DNA from: Osmia lignaria lignaria
Lineage: Eukaryota > Arthropoda > Insecta > Hymenoptera > Megachilidae
DNA: 64,000 nt
Direction of reading: 5' to 3'
Assembly: GCF_051020975.1 (NCBI RefSeq)
Contig: NW_027478159.1
Location: 18,926,501 to 18,990,500 of the forward strand
The notes under the pieces were generated by a model that was not told the origin of the DNA, searched no databases, and was given only the letters and a program-made list of their open reading frames with translations. Positions 38,134 to 48,421 of the stretch are shown here, one piece after another (positions within the stretch are counted from its first letter, which is position 1; every line of letters starts with the position of its first letter). Position numbers and translations under genes: made by a program.

Positions 38134-39417
38134 GATCAGAAGCGTAGTTTTCGAGATATATCGAGATATTTAAAAGTTCCGAAGCCGCACCAACATAATA
38201 GAGATACAGAAACACCGTGGCCCCTTTCTTTGAGATAACTCTGCACTATTGCGAGCTGCAAATGCCACTTCCAACTTAGCTGTGCAGAAGAAGAACAACA
38301 AGAAGAAGAAATATCCCGAAATATGTCCGTCAGGACCCTTCCCTTGAGATAAATCTGCAAATATCTCGGAAACGAAGCGAGCTAGGGCAAAATGTTAAGA
38401 GACCTTTTTTGTAGAGAATTAAGTTTCCTACTTTTTATGTTCTATGATATTTTTTGATCAGATGCGTAGTTCTCGAGATATATCAAGATATTTAAAAGTT
38501 CCGAAGCCGCACCAACATAATAGATATACAGAAACACCGTGGCCCCTTTCTTTGAGATAACTCTGCACTATTGCGAGCTGCAAATGCCACTTCCAGCTTA
38601 GCTGTGCAGAAGAAGAACAACAAGAAGAAGAAATATCTCGAAATATGTCCGTTAGGCCCCTTCCCTTGAGATAAATCTGCAAATATCTGGAAAACGAAGA
38701 GAGCTATGGCAAAATGTTAAGAGACCTTTTTTGTAGAGAATTAAGTTTCCTACTTTTTATGTTCTATGATATTTTTTGATCAGATGCGTAGTTCTCGAGA
38801 TATATCAAGATATTTAAAAGTTCCGAAGCCGCACCAACATAATAGAGATACAGAAACACCGTGGCCCCTTTCTTTGAGATAACTCTGCACTATTGCGAGC
38901 TGTAAATGCCACTTCCAGCTTAGCTGTGCAGAAGAAGTACAACAAGAAGAAATATCTCGAAATATGTCCGTCAGGCCCCTTCCCTTGAGATAAATCTGCA
39001 AATATCTCGGAAACGAAGCGAGCTATGGCAAAATGTTAAGCGACCTTTTTTGTAGAGAATTAAGTTTCCTACTTTTTATGTTCTATGATATTTTTTGATC
39101 AGATGCGTAGTTCTCGAGATATATCAAGATATTTAAAAGTTGCGAAGCCGCACCAACATAATAGAGATACAGAAACACCGTGGCCCCTTTCTTTGAGATA
39201 ACTCTGCACTATTGCGAGCTGGAAATGCCACTTCCAGTTTAGCTGTGCAGAAGAAGAACAACAAAAAGAAGAAATATCTCGAAATATGTCCGTCAGGCCC
39301 GTTCCTTTGAGCTGAATCTGCAAATATCTCGGAAACGAAGCGAGCTATGGAAAATGTTAAGAGACGTTTTTTGTAGAGAATTATGTTTCCTACAATTTAT
39401 GTTCTATGATATTTTTT
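38134..39417. repeat. Partial third copy of a block A/B segment
   Basis: Four monomers (38134, 38456, 38778 at 319 bp, 39097 at 321 bp) resemble 22010-23291 and 32994-34275. Shared marks are CCAACTTAGC with ATATCCCG, AAGCGACC, and GTTGCGAAGCC with CAACAAAAAG. The second monomer is a different version, with CCGTTAGG and ATCTGGAAAACG. The last has lost one base near 39350 (TATGGAAAATG). Confidence 0.82.
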
Positions 39418-40705
39418 GATCAGAAGCGTAGTTTTCGAGATATATCGAGATATTTAAAAGTTCCGAAGCCGCACCAACATAATAGAGATACAGAAACACC
39501 GTGGCCCCTTTCTATGAGATAACTCTGCACTATTGCGAGCTGTAAATGCCACTTCCAGCTTAGCTGTGCAGAAGAAGAACAACAAGAAGAAGAAATATCT
39601 CGAAATATGTCCGTCAGGCCCCTTCCCTTGAGATATATCTGGAAATATCTCGGAAACGAAGCGAGCTATGGCAAAATATTAAGAGACCTTTTTTGTACAG
39701 AATTATGTTTCCTACAATTTATGTTCTATGATATTTTTTGATCAGAAGCGTAGTTTTCGAGATATATCGAGATATTTAAAAGTTCCGAAGCCGCACCAAC
39801 ATAATAGAGATACAGAAACACCGTGGCCCCTTTCTTTGAGATAACTCTGCACTAGTGCGAGCCGCAAATGCCACTTCCAGCTTAGCTGTGCAGAAGAAGA
39901 ACAACAAGAAGAAGAAATATCTCGAAACATGTCCGTCAGGCCCTTTCCCTTGAGATAAATCTGCGAATATCTCGGAAACGATGTGAGCTATGGCAAAATG
40001 TTGAGAGACCTTTTTTGTAGAGAATTAAGTTTGCTACTTTTTATGTTCTATGATATTTTTTGATCAGACCCGTAGTTCACGAGATATATCAAGATATTTG
40101 AAAGTTCCGAAGCCGCACCAACATAATAGAGATACAGAAACACCGTGGCCCCTTTCTTTGAGATAACTCTGCACTATTGCGAGCTGCAAATGCCACTTCC
40201 AGCTTAGCTGTGCAGAAGAAGAACAACAAGAAGAAGAAAAATCTCGAAACATGTCCGTCAGGCCCCTTCCCTTGAGATAAATCTGCAAATATCTCGGAAA
40301 CGAAGTGAGCTATGGCAAAATGTTAAGAGACCTTTTTTGTAGAGAATTAGGTTTGCTACTTTTTATGTTCTATGATATTTTTTGATCAGACCCGTAGTTC
40401 TCGAGATATATCAAGATATTTGAAAGTTCCGAAGCCGCACCAACATAATAGAGATACAGAAACACCGTGGCCCCTTTCTTTGAGATAACTCTGCACTATT
40501 GCGAGCTGCAAATGCCACTTCCAGCTTAGCTGTGCAGAAGAAGAACAACAAGAAGAAGAAATATCTCGAAACATGTCCGTCAGGCCCCTTCCCTTGAGAT
40601 AAATCTGCAAATATCTCGGAAACGAAGTGAGCTATGGCAAAATGTTAAGAGACCTTTTTTGTAGAGAATTAGGTTTGCTACTTTTTATGTTCTATGATAT
40701 TTTTT
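39418..40705. repeat. Four diverse monomers including a tandem pair
   Basis: 39418 and 39740 are type B. 40062 and 40384 are close copies of each other: CAGACCCGTAG, ATATTTGAAAG, GAAGTGAGC and TTTGCTAC. They differ at TTCACG/TTCTCG and AAAAATCTCG/AAATATCTCG. Confidence 0.8.
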
Positions 40706-42310
40706 GATTAGATGCGTCGTTCTCGAGATATATCAAGATATTTGAAAGTTCCGGATCCGCACCAACATAATAGAGATACAGAAACACCGTGGCCCCTTTC
40801 TTTGAGATAACTCTGCACTATTGCGAGCTGCAAATGCCACTTCCAGCTTAGCTGTGCAGAAGAAGAACAACAAGAAGAAGGAATATCTCGAAATATGTCC
40901 GTCAGACCCGTTCCTTTGAGCTGAATCTGCAAATATCGCGGAAACGAAGCGAGCTATGGCCAAATTGTTAAGAGACGTTTTTTGTAGAGAATTATGTTTC
41001 CTACAATTTATGGTCTATGATATTTTTTAATCAGAATCGTAGTTTTCGAGATATATCGAGATATTTCAAAGTTCCGAAGCCGCACCAACATAATAGAGAT
41101 TCAGAAACACCGTGGCCCCTTTCTTTGAGATAACTCTGCACTAGTGCGAGCCGCAAACGCCACTTCCAGCTTAGCTGTGCAGAAGAAGAACAACAAGAAG
41201 AAGAAATATCTCGAAATATGTCCGTCAGGCCCCTTCCCTTGAGATGTATCTGCAAATATCTCGGAAACGAAGCGAGCTATGGCAAAATGTTAAGAGACCT
41301 TTTTTGTAGAGAATTATGTTTCCTACAATTTATGTTCTATGATATTTTTTGATCAGAAGCGTAGTTTTCGAGATATATCGAGATATTTAAAAGTTCCGAA
41401 GCCGCACCAACATAATAGAGATACATTAACACCGTGGCCCCTTTCTTTGAGATAACTCTGCACTAGTGCGAGCCGCAAATGCCACTTCCAGCTTAGCTGT
41501 GCAGAAGAAGAACAACAAGAAGAAATATCTCGAAATATGTCCGTCAGGCCCCTTCCCTTGAGATAAATCTGCAAATATCTCGGAAACGAAGCGAGCTATG
41601 GCAAAATGTTAAGAGACTTTATTTGTAGAGAATTATGTTTCCTACAATTTATGTTCTATGATATTTTTTGATCAGTAGCGTAGTTTTCGAGATATATCGA
41701 GATATTTAAAAGTTCCGAAGCCGCACCAACATAATAGAGATACAGAAACACCGTGGCCCCTTTCTTTGAGATAACTCTGCACTAGTGCGAGCCGCAAATG
41801 CCACTTCCAGCTTAGCTGTGCAGAAGAAGAACAACAAGAAGAAATATCTCGAAATATGTCCGTCAGGCCCCTTCCCTTGAGATAAATCTGCAAATATCTC
41901 GGAAACGAAGCGAGCTATGGCAAAATGTTAAGAGACCTTTTTTGTAGGCAATTAAGTTTCCTACTTTTTATGTTCTATCATATTTTTTGATCAGATGCGT
42001 AGTTCTCGAGATATATCAAGATATTTAAAAGTTCCGAAGCCGCACCAACATAATAGAGATACAGAAACACCGTGGCCCCCTTCTTTGAGATAACTCTGCA
42101 CTATTGCGAGCTGCAAATGCCACTTCCAGCTTAGCTGTGCAGAAGAAGAACAACAAGAAGAAGAAATATCTCGAAACATGTCCGTCAGGCCCCTTCCCTT
42201 GAGATAAATCTGCAAATATCTCGGAAACGAAGTGAGCTGTGGCAAAATGTTAAGAGACCTTTTTTGTAGAGAATTAGGTTTGCTACTTTTTATGTTCTAT
42301 GATATTTTTT
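40706..42310. repeat. Five-monomer unit H5, copy 1 (1605 bp)
   Basis: Monomers of 323, 322, 319, 319 and 322 bp. Marks: GATTAGATGCG at the first junction, CTTTGAGCTGAATC, TTTTTTAATCAGAATCG, GATACATTAACACC, GACTTTATTTG, and TCTATCATATT before the last monomer. The first monomer has a one-base gain near 40960 (GGCCAAATTG). It is followed by copy 2. Confidence 0.88.
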
Positions 42311-43609
42311 GATTAGATGCGTAGTTCTCGAGATATATCAAGATATTTAAAAGTTCCGAAGCCGCACCAACATAATAGAGATACAGAAACACCGTGGCCC
42401 CTTTCTTTGAGATAACTCTGCTCTATTGCGAGCTGCAAATGCCACTTCCAGCTTAGCTGTGCAGAAGAAGAACAACAAGAAGAAGGAATATCTCGAAATA
42501 TGTCCGTCAGGCCCGTTCCTTTGAGCTGAATCTGCAAATATCGCGGAAACGAAGCGAGCTATGGCAAAATGTTAAGAGACGTTTTTTGTAGAGAATTATG
42601 TTTCCTACAATTTATGGTCTATGATATTTTTTAATCAGAATCGTAGTTTTCGAGATATATCGAGATATTTAAAAGTTCCGAAGCCGCACCAACATAATAG
42701 AGATTCAGACACACCGTGGCCCTTTCTTTGAGATAACTCTGCACTAGTGCGAGCCGCAAACGCCACTTCCAGCTTAGCTGTGCAGAAGAAGAACAACAAG
42801 AAGAAGAAATATCTCGAAATATGTCCGTCAGGCCCCTTCCCTTGAGATGTATCTGCAAATATCTCGGAAACGAAGCGAGCTATGGCAAAATGTTAAGAGA
42901 CCTTTTTTGTAGAGAATTATGTTTCCTACAATTTATGTTCTATGATATTTTTTGATCAGAAGCGTAGTTTTCGAGATATATCGAGATATTTAAAAGTTCC
43001 GAAGCCGCACCAACATAATAGAGATACATTAACACCGTGGCCCCTTTCTTTGAGATAACTCTGCACTAGTGCGAGCCGCAAATGCCACTTCCAGCTTAGC
43101 TGTGCAGAAGAAGAACAACAAGAAGAAATATCTCGAAATATGTCCGTCAGGCCCCTTCCCTTGAGATAAATCTGCAAATATCTCGGAAACGAAGCGAGCT
43201 ATGGCAAAATATTAAGACACTTTATTTGTAGAGAATTATGTTTCCTACAATTTATGTTCTATGATATTTTTTGATCAGAAGCGTAGTTTTCGAGATATAT
43301 CGAGATATTTAAAAGTTCCGAAGCCGCACCAACATAATAGAGATACAGAAACACCGTGGCCCCTTTCTTTGAGATAACTCTGCACTAGTGCGAGCCGCAA
43401 ATGCCACTTCCAGCTTAGCTGTGCAGAAGAAGAACAACAAGAAGAAATATCTCGAAATATGTCCGTCAGGCCCCTTCCCTTGAGATAAATCTGCAAATAT
43501 CTCGGAAACGAAGCGAGCTATGGCAAAATGTTAAGAGACCTTTTTTGTAGGGAATTAAGTTTCCTACTTTTTATGTTCTATCATATTTTTTGATCAGATG
43601 CGTAGTTCT

Positions 43610-43629
43610 CGAGATATATCAAGATATTT
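43610..43629 (+). repeat. 10-bp tandem pair CGAGATATAT / CAAGATATTT
   Basis: Consensus positions 19-38 read CGAGATATAT followed directly by CRAGATATTT. R is A in type-A monomers and G in type-B monomers, so type B has the better direct repeat. The unit is about one DNA helical turn. The same pair is present in nearly every monomer of the window; this is the representative copy. Confidence 0.75.
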
Positions 43630-43711
43630 AAAAGTTCCGAAGCCGCACCAACATAATAGAGATACAGAAACACCGTGGCCCCTTTCTTTGAGATAACTCT
43701 GCACTATTGCG

Positions 43712-43734
43712 AGCTGCAAATGCCACTTCCAGCT
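43712..43734. repeat. Dyad 1: AGCTG ... CAGCT inverted repeat
   Basis: Consensus 121-143 is an imperfect palindrome: AGCTG and CAGCT arms around a 13-base centre, with AA/TT able to pair further in after one C/C mismatch. In the N-type monomers (for example 6757, 11309, 16491) the inner C becomes G, giving a perfect CTGGAA/TTCCAG stem with a 7-base loop. The outer CAGCT becomes CAGTT in the same copies. It could be a hairpin or a site for a dimeric protein; no function is shown. Confidence 0.6.
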
Positions 43735-43743
43735 TAGCTGTGC

Positions 43744-43769
43744 AGAAGAAGAACAACAAGAAGAAGAAA
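43744..43769. repeat. GAA/CAA purine-rich block within the monomer
   Basis: Consensus 153-178 is a short imperfect trinucleotide run: AGAAGAAGAA, then CAACAAG, then AAGAAGAAAT. It is the only part of the monomer with recurrent length change. Eleven monomers gain 15 bp here by duplication of the AAGAACAACAAGAAG module, and twelve lose one GAA. Replication slippage at a short repeat is the simplest explanation. Confidence 0.85.
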
Positions 43770-43786
43770 TATCTCGAAATATGTCC
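43767..43786 (-). repeat. Inverted 10-bp pair AAATATCTCG / AAATATGTCC
   Basis: Consensus positions 176-195 hold AAATATCTCG followed at once by AAATATGTCC. On the minus strand this reads GGACATATTT CGAGATATTT, the same 10-bp family as positions 19-38 but in the opposite orientation. A further AAATATCTCG lies exactly 50 bp downstream at consensus 226-235 (43817-43826). Confidence 0.7.
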
Positions 43787-43803
43787 GTCAGGCCCCTTCC
43801 CTT

Positions 43804-43825
43804 GAGATAAATCTGCAAATATCTC
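43804..43825. repeat. Dyad 2: GAGATA ... TATCTC inverted repeat
   Basis: Consensus 213-234 has GAGATA and TATCTC arms separated by 10 bases. Monomers with GAGATATATC instead of GAGATAAATC extend the arms to seven bases (GAGATAT/ATATCTC). The spacing keeps both arms on roughly the same face of the helix. The GAGATAA form also contains a WGATAR-type motif. Confidence 0.6.
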
Positions 43826-43862
43826 GGAAACGAAGCGAGCTATGGCAAAATGTTGAGAGACC

Positions 43863-43913
43863 TTTTTTGTAGAGAATTAAGTTTCCTACTTTTTATGTTC
43901 TATGATATTTTTT
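43863..43913. repeat. AT-rich tail of the monomer with T-runs
   Basis: Consensus 272-322 contains three T-runs (about T6, T5 and T6) and ends at the TGATCA junction with the next monomer. It is the most AT-rich part of the unit. Two common versions exist: CTACTTTTTATG, usual ahead of type-A starts, and CTACAATTTATG, usual ahead of type-B starts. The T-runs are not evenly phased to the helix, so intrinsic bending is only a possibility. Confidence 0.6.
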
Positions 43914-46900
43914 GATCAGATTCGTAGTTCTCGAGATATATCAAGATATTTAAAAGTTCCGAAGCCGCACCAACATAATAGAGATACAGAAACACCGTGG
44001 CCCCTTTCTTTGAGATAACTCTGCACTATGGCGAGCTGGAAATGCCACTTCCAGTTTAGCTGTGCAGAAGAAGAACAACAAGAAGAAGAAATATATCGAA
44101 ATATGTCCGACAGGCCCCTTCCCTTGAGATAAATCTGCAAATATCTCGGAAACGAAGCGAGCTATGGCAAAATGTTAAGAGACCTTTTTTGTAGAGAATT
44201 AAGTTTCCTACTTTTTATGTTCTACGATATTTTTTTATCAGATGCGTAGTTCTCGAGATATATCAAGATATTTAAAAGTTCCGAAGCCGCACCAACATAA
44301 TAGAGATACAGAAACACCGTGGCCCCTTTCTTTGAGATAACTCTGCACTATTGCGAGCTGCAAATGCCACTTCCAGCTTAGCTGTGCAGAAGAAGAACAA
44401 CAAGAAGAAGAAATATCTCCAAATATGTCCGTCAGGCCCCTTCCCTTGAGATAAATCTGCAAATATCTCGGAAACGAAGCGAGCTATGGCAAAATGTTAA
44501 GAGACTTTATTTGTAGAGAATTAGGTTTCCTACTTTTTATGTTCTATGATATTTTTTGATCAGATGTGTAGTTCTCGAGATATATCAAGATATTTAAAAG
44601 TTCGGAAGCCGCACCAACATAATAGAGATACAGAAACACCGTGGCCCCTTTCTTTGAGATAACTCTGCACTATTGCGAGCTGCAAATGCCACTTCCAGCT
44701 TAGCTGTGCAGAAGAAGAACAACAAGAAGAAGAAATATCTCGAAATATGTCCGTCAGGCCCCTTCCCTTGAGATAAATCTGCAAATATCTCGGAAACGAA
44801 GCGAGCTATGGGAAAATGTTGTGAGACCTTTTTTGTAGAGAATTAAGTTTCCTACTTTTTATGTTCTATGATATTTTTTGATCAGATTCGTAGTTCTCGA
44901 GATATATCAAGATATTTAAAAGTTCCGAAGCCGCACCAACATAATAGAGATACAGAAACACCGTGGCCCCTTTCGTTGGGATAACTCTGCACTAGTGCGA
45001 GCCGCAAATGCCGCTTCCAGCTTAGCTGTGCAGAAGAAGAACAACAAGAAGAAGAAATATCTCGAAATATGTCCGTCAGGCCCCTTCCCTCGAGATATAT
45101 CTGCAAATATCTCGGAAACGAAGCGAGCTATGGCTAAATGTTAAGATACCTTTTTTGTAGAGAATTAAGTTTCCTACTTTTTATGTTCTATGATATTTTT
45201 TGATCAGATGCGTAGTTCTCGAGATATATCAAGATATTTAAAAGTTCCGAAGCCGCACCAACATAATAGAGATACAGAAACACCGTGGCCCCTTTCTTTA
45301 GGATAACTCTGCACTATTGCGAGCTGGAAATGCCACTTCCAGTTTAGCTGTGCAGAAGAAGAACAACAAGAAGAAGAAATATCTCGAAATATGTCCGTCA
45401 GGACCCTTCCCTTGAGATAAATCTGCAAATATCTCGGAAACGAAGCGAGCTATGGCAAAATGTTAAGAGACCTTTTTTGTAGAGAATTATGTTTCCTACT
45501 TTTTATGTTCTATGATATTTTTTGATCAGATGCGTAGTTCTCGAGATATATGAAGATATTTAAAAGTTCCGAAGCCGCACCAACATAATAGAGATACAGA
45601 AACACCGTGGCCCCTTTCTCTGAGATAACTCTGCACCATTGCGAGCTGCAAATGTCACTTCCAGCTTAGCTGTGCAGAAGAAGAGCAACAAGAAGAAGAA
45701 ATATCTCGAAATATGTCCGTCAGGCCCCTTCCCTTGAGATAAATCTGCAAATATCTCGGAAACGAAGCGACCTATGGCAAAATGTTAAGAGACCTTTTTT
45801 GTAGAGAATTAAGTTTCCTACTTTTTATGTTCTATGATATTTTTTGATCAGATGCGTAGTTCTCGAGATATATGAAGATATTTAAAAGTTCCGAAGCCGC
45901 ACCAACATAATAGAGATACAGAAACACCGTGGCCCCTTTCTTTGAGATAACTCTGCACTATTGCGAGCTGTAAATGCCACGTCCAGCTTAGCTGTGCAGA
46001 AGAAGAACAACAAGAAGAAGAAATATCTCGAAATATGTCCGTCAGGCCCCTTCCCTTGAGATAAATCTGCAAATATCTCGGAAACGAAGCGAGCTATGGG
46101 AAAATGTTAAGAGACCTTTTTTGTAGAGAATTATGTTTCCTACTTTTTATGTTCTATGATATTTTTTGATCAGATGCGTAGTTCTCGAGATATATGAAGA
46201 TATTTAAAAGTTCCGAAGCCGCACCAACATAATAGAGATACAGAAACACCGTGGCCCCTTTCTTTGAGATAACTCTGCACTATTGCGAGCTGTAAATGCC
46301 ACGTCCAGCTTAGCTGTGCAGAAGAAGAACAACAAGAAGAAGAAATATCTCGAAATATGTCCGTCAGGCCCCTTCCCTTGAGATAAATCTGCAAATATCT
46401 CGGAAACGAAGCGAGCTATGGCAAAATGTTAAGAGACCTTATTTGTAGAGAATTAAGTTTCCTCCTTTTTATGTTCTATGATATTATTTGATCAGATGAG
46501 GAGTTCTCGAGATATATCAAGATATTTAAAAGTTCCGAAGCCGCACCAACATAATAGAGATACAGAAACACCGTGGCCCCTTTCTCTGAGATAACTCTGC
46601 ACTATTGCGAGCTGCAAATGTCACTTCCAGCTTAGCTGTGCAGAAGAAGAGCAACAAGAAGAAGAAATATCTCGAAATATGTCCGTCAGGCCCCTTCCCT
46701 TGAGATAAATCTGCAAATATCTCGGAAACGAAGCGAGCTATGGCAAAATGTTGAGAGACCTTTTTTGTAGAGAATTATGTTTCCTACAATTTATGTTCTA
46801 TGATATTTTTTGATCAGAAGCGTAGTTTTCGAGATATATCGAGATATTTAAAAGTTCCGAAGCCGCACCAACATAATAGAGATACAGAAACACCGTGGCC

Positions 46901-47133
46901 CCTTTCGTTGAGATAACTCTGCACTATTGCGAGCTGTAAATGCCACGTCCAGCTTTGCTGTGCAGAAGAAGAACAACAAGAAGAAGAAATATCTCGAAAT
47001 ATGTCCGTCAGGCCCCTTCCCTTGAGATAAATCTGCAAATATCTCGGAAACGAAGCGAGCTATGGCAAAATGTTAAGAGACCTTTTTTGTAGAGAATTAT
47101 GTTTCCTACTTTTTATGTTCTATGATATTTTTT
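43914..47133. repeat. Ten monomers without a clear long-range partner
   Basis: All are 322 bp (starts 43914 to 46812). Private marks include CTATGGCGAGC and CCGACAGG (43914), GTTCGGAAGCC (44558) and TCCCTCGAGATAT (44880). Two lineages that dominate later first appear here: TCTCTGAGATAAC with AAATGTCAC (45524, 46490), and ATATGAAGAT with GTAAATGCCACGTCC (45846, 46168; these two are near-copies). Confidence 0.8.
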
Positions 47134-48421
47134 GATCAGATGCGTAGTTCTCGAGATATATGAAGATATTTAAAAGTTCCGAAGCCGCACCAACATAATA
47201 GAGATACAGAAACACCGTGGCCCCTTTCTTTGAGATAACTCTGCACTATTGCGAGCTGTAAATGCCACGTCCAGCTTAGCTGTGCAGAAGAAGGACAACA
47301 AGAAGAAGAAATATCTCGAAATATGTCCGTCAGGCCCCTTCCCTTGAGATAAATCTGCAAATATCTCGGAAACGAAGCGAGCTATGGCAAAATGTTAAGA
47401 GACCTTTTTTGTAGAGAATTATGTTTCCTACTTTTTATGTTCTATGATATTTTTTGATCAGAAGCGTTGTTTTCGAGATATATCGAGATATTTAAAAGTT
47501 CCGAAGCCGCACCAACATAATAGAGATACAGAATCACCGTGGCCCCTTTCGTTGGGATAACTCTGCACTATTGCGAGCGGGAAATGCCACTTCCAGTTTA
47601 GCTGTGCAGAAGAAGAACAACAAGAAGAAGAAATATCTCGAAATATGTCCGTCAGGCCCCTTCCCTTGAGATAAATCTGCAAATATCTCGGAAACGAAGC
47701 GAGCTATGGCAAAATGTTAAGAGACCTTATTTGTAGAGAATTAAGTTTCCTCCTTTTTATGTTGTATGATATTATTTGATCAGATGAGGAGTTCTCGAGA
47801 TATATGAAGATATTTAAAAGTTCCGAAGCCGCACCAACATAATAGAGATACAGAAACACCGTGGCCCCTTTCTCTGAGATAACTCTGCACTATTGCGAGC
47901 TGCAAATGTCACTTCCAGCTTAGCTGTGCAGAAGAAGAGCAACAAGAAGAAGAAATATCTCGAAATATGTCCGTCAGGCCCCTTCCCTTGAGATAAATCT
48001 GCAAATATCTCGGAAACGAAGCCAGCTATGGCAAAACGATAAGAGACCTTTTTTGTAGAGAATTAAGTTTCCTACTTTTTATGTTCTATGATATTTTTTG
48101 ATCAGATGCGTAGTTCTCGAGATATATGAAGATATTTAAAAGTTCCGAAGCCGCACCAACATAATAGAGATACAGAAACACCGTGGCCCCTTTCTTTGAG
48201 GTAACTTTGCACTATTGCGAGCTGCAAATGCCACTTCCAGCTTAGCTGTGCAGAAGAAGAACAACAAGAAGAAGAAATATCTCGAAATATGTCCGTCAGG
48301 CCCCTTCCCTTGAGATAAATCTGCAAATATCTCGGAAACGAAGCGAGCTATGGCAAAATGTTAAGAGACCTTTTTTGTAGAGAATTATGTTTCCTACTTT
48401 TTATGTTCTATGATATTTTTT
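47134..48421. repeat. Four-monomer unit H4, copy 1 (1288 bp)
   Basis: Order: (1) ATATGAAGAT with GTAAATGCCACGTCC and GAAGGACAAC. (2) Type B with GCGTTGTTTTCG, GAATCACC and GCGGGAAATG. (3) GATGAGGAGTTC with TCTCTGAG and AAATGTCAC. (4) TTTGAGGTAACTTTGC. It recurs at 48422-49709. Confidence 0.9.

Larger units (their letters stand above)
42311..43913. repeat. Five-monomer unit H5, copy 2 (1603 bp)
   Basis: Monomers of 322, 321, 319, 319 and 322 bp matching 40706-42310 in order. The second (42633-42953) has lost a C near 42720 (GTGGCCCTTTC). The last monomer matches copy 1 only in its 5' part; its 3' part lacks GAAGTGAGC and TTAGGTTTGC. Confidence 0.88.
43592..43913. repeat. Representative type-A monomer used for the internal map
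   Basis: This copy differs from my by-eye consensus at one base (GTTGAG for GTTAAG). In order it contains: the GATCAG junction with a TGATCA site; a CTCGAG palindrome; a pair of 10-bp GAGATAT repeats (19-38); a GC-richer stretch with GCCGCACC; CACCGTGGCCCC; GAGATAACTC; a first dyad (121-143); the GAA/CAA purine block (153-178); an inverted 10-bp pair (176-195); GGCCCCTTCCC; a second dyad (213-234); and a T-rich tail with three T-runs (272-322). The hexamer GAGATA occurs at 20, 68, 99 and 213 and its reverse complement at 179 and 229. Confidence 0.9.

Noticed and set aside
40062..40705. Telomeric TTAGG repeats (AATTAGG, CCGTTAGG)
   Set aside because: These are isolated single occurrences produced by point changes in the monomer, never tandem.
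43744..43769. An independent GAA microsatellite or triplex-forming locus
   Set aside because: The run is short (about 26 bp), interrupted by CAACAA, and present once per monomer. Only one-unit losses and a 15-bp gain are seen, so there is no sign of runaway expansion.
43592..43913. CENP-B box in the monomer
   Set aside because: The nearest match, CTTCGTTTCCGAGATAT on the minus strand, shares the first seven bases with the mammalian box but lacks the central A and the CGGG core.
43592..43913. tRNA or 5S-derived monomer with Pol III A and B boxes
   Set aside because: GTTCCGAAGCC looks slightly like a B box but needs a one-base gap. No A box lies at a suitable distance upstream, and no cloverleaf can be drawn. 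The T6 run alone is not evidence of a Pol III terminator.
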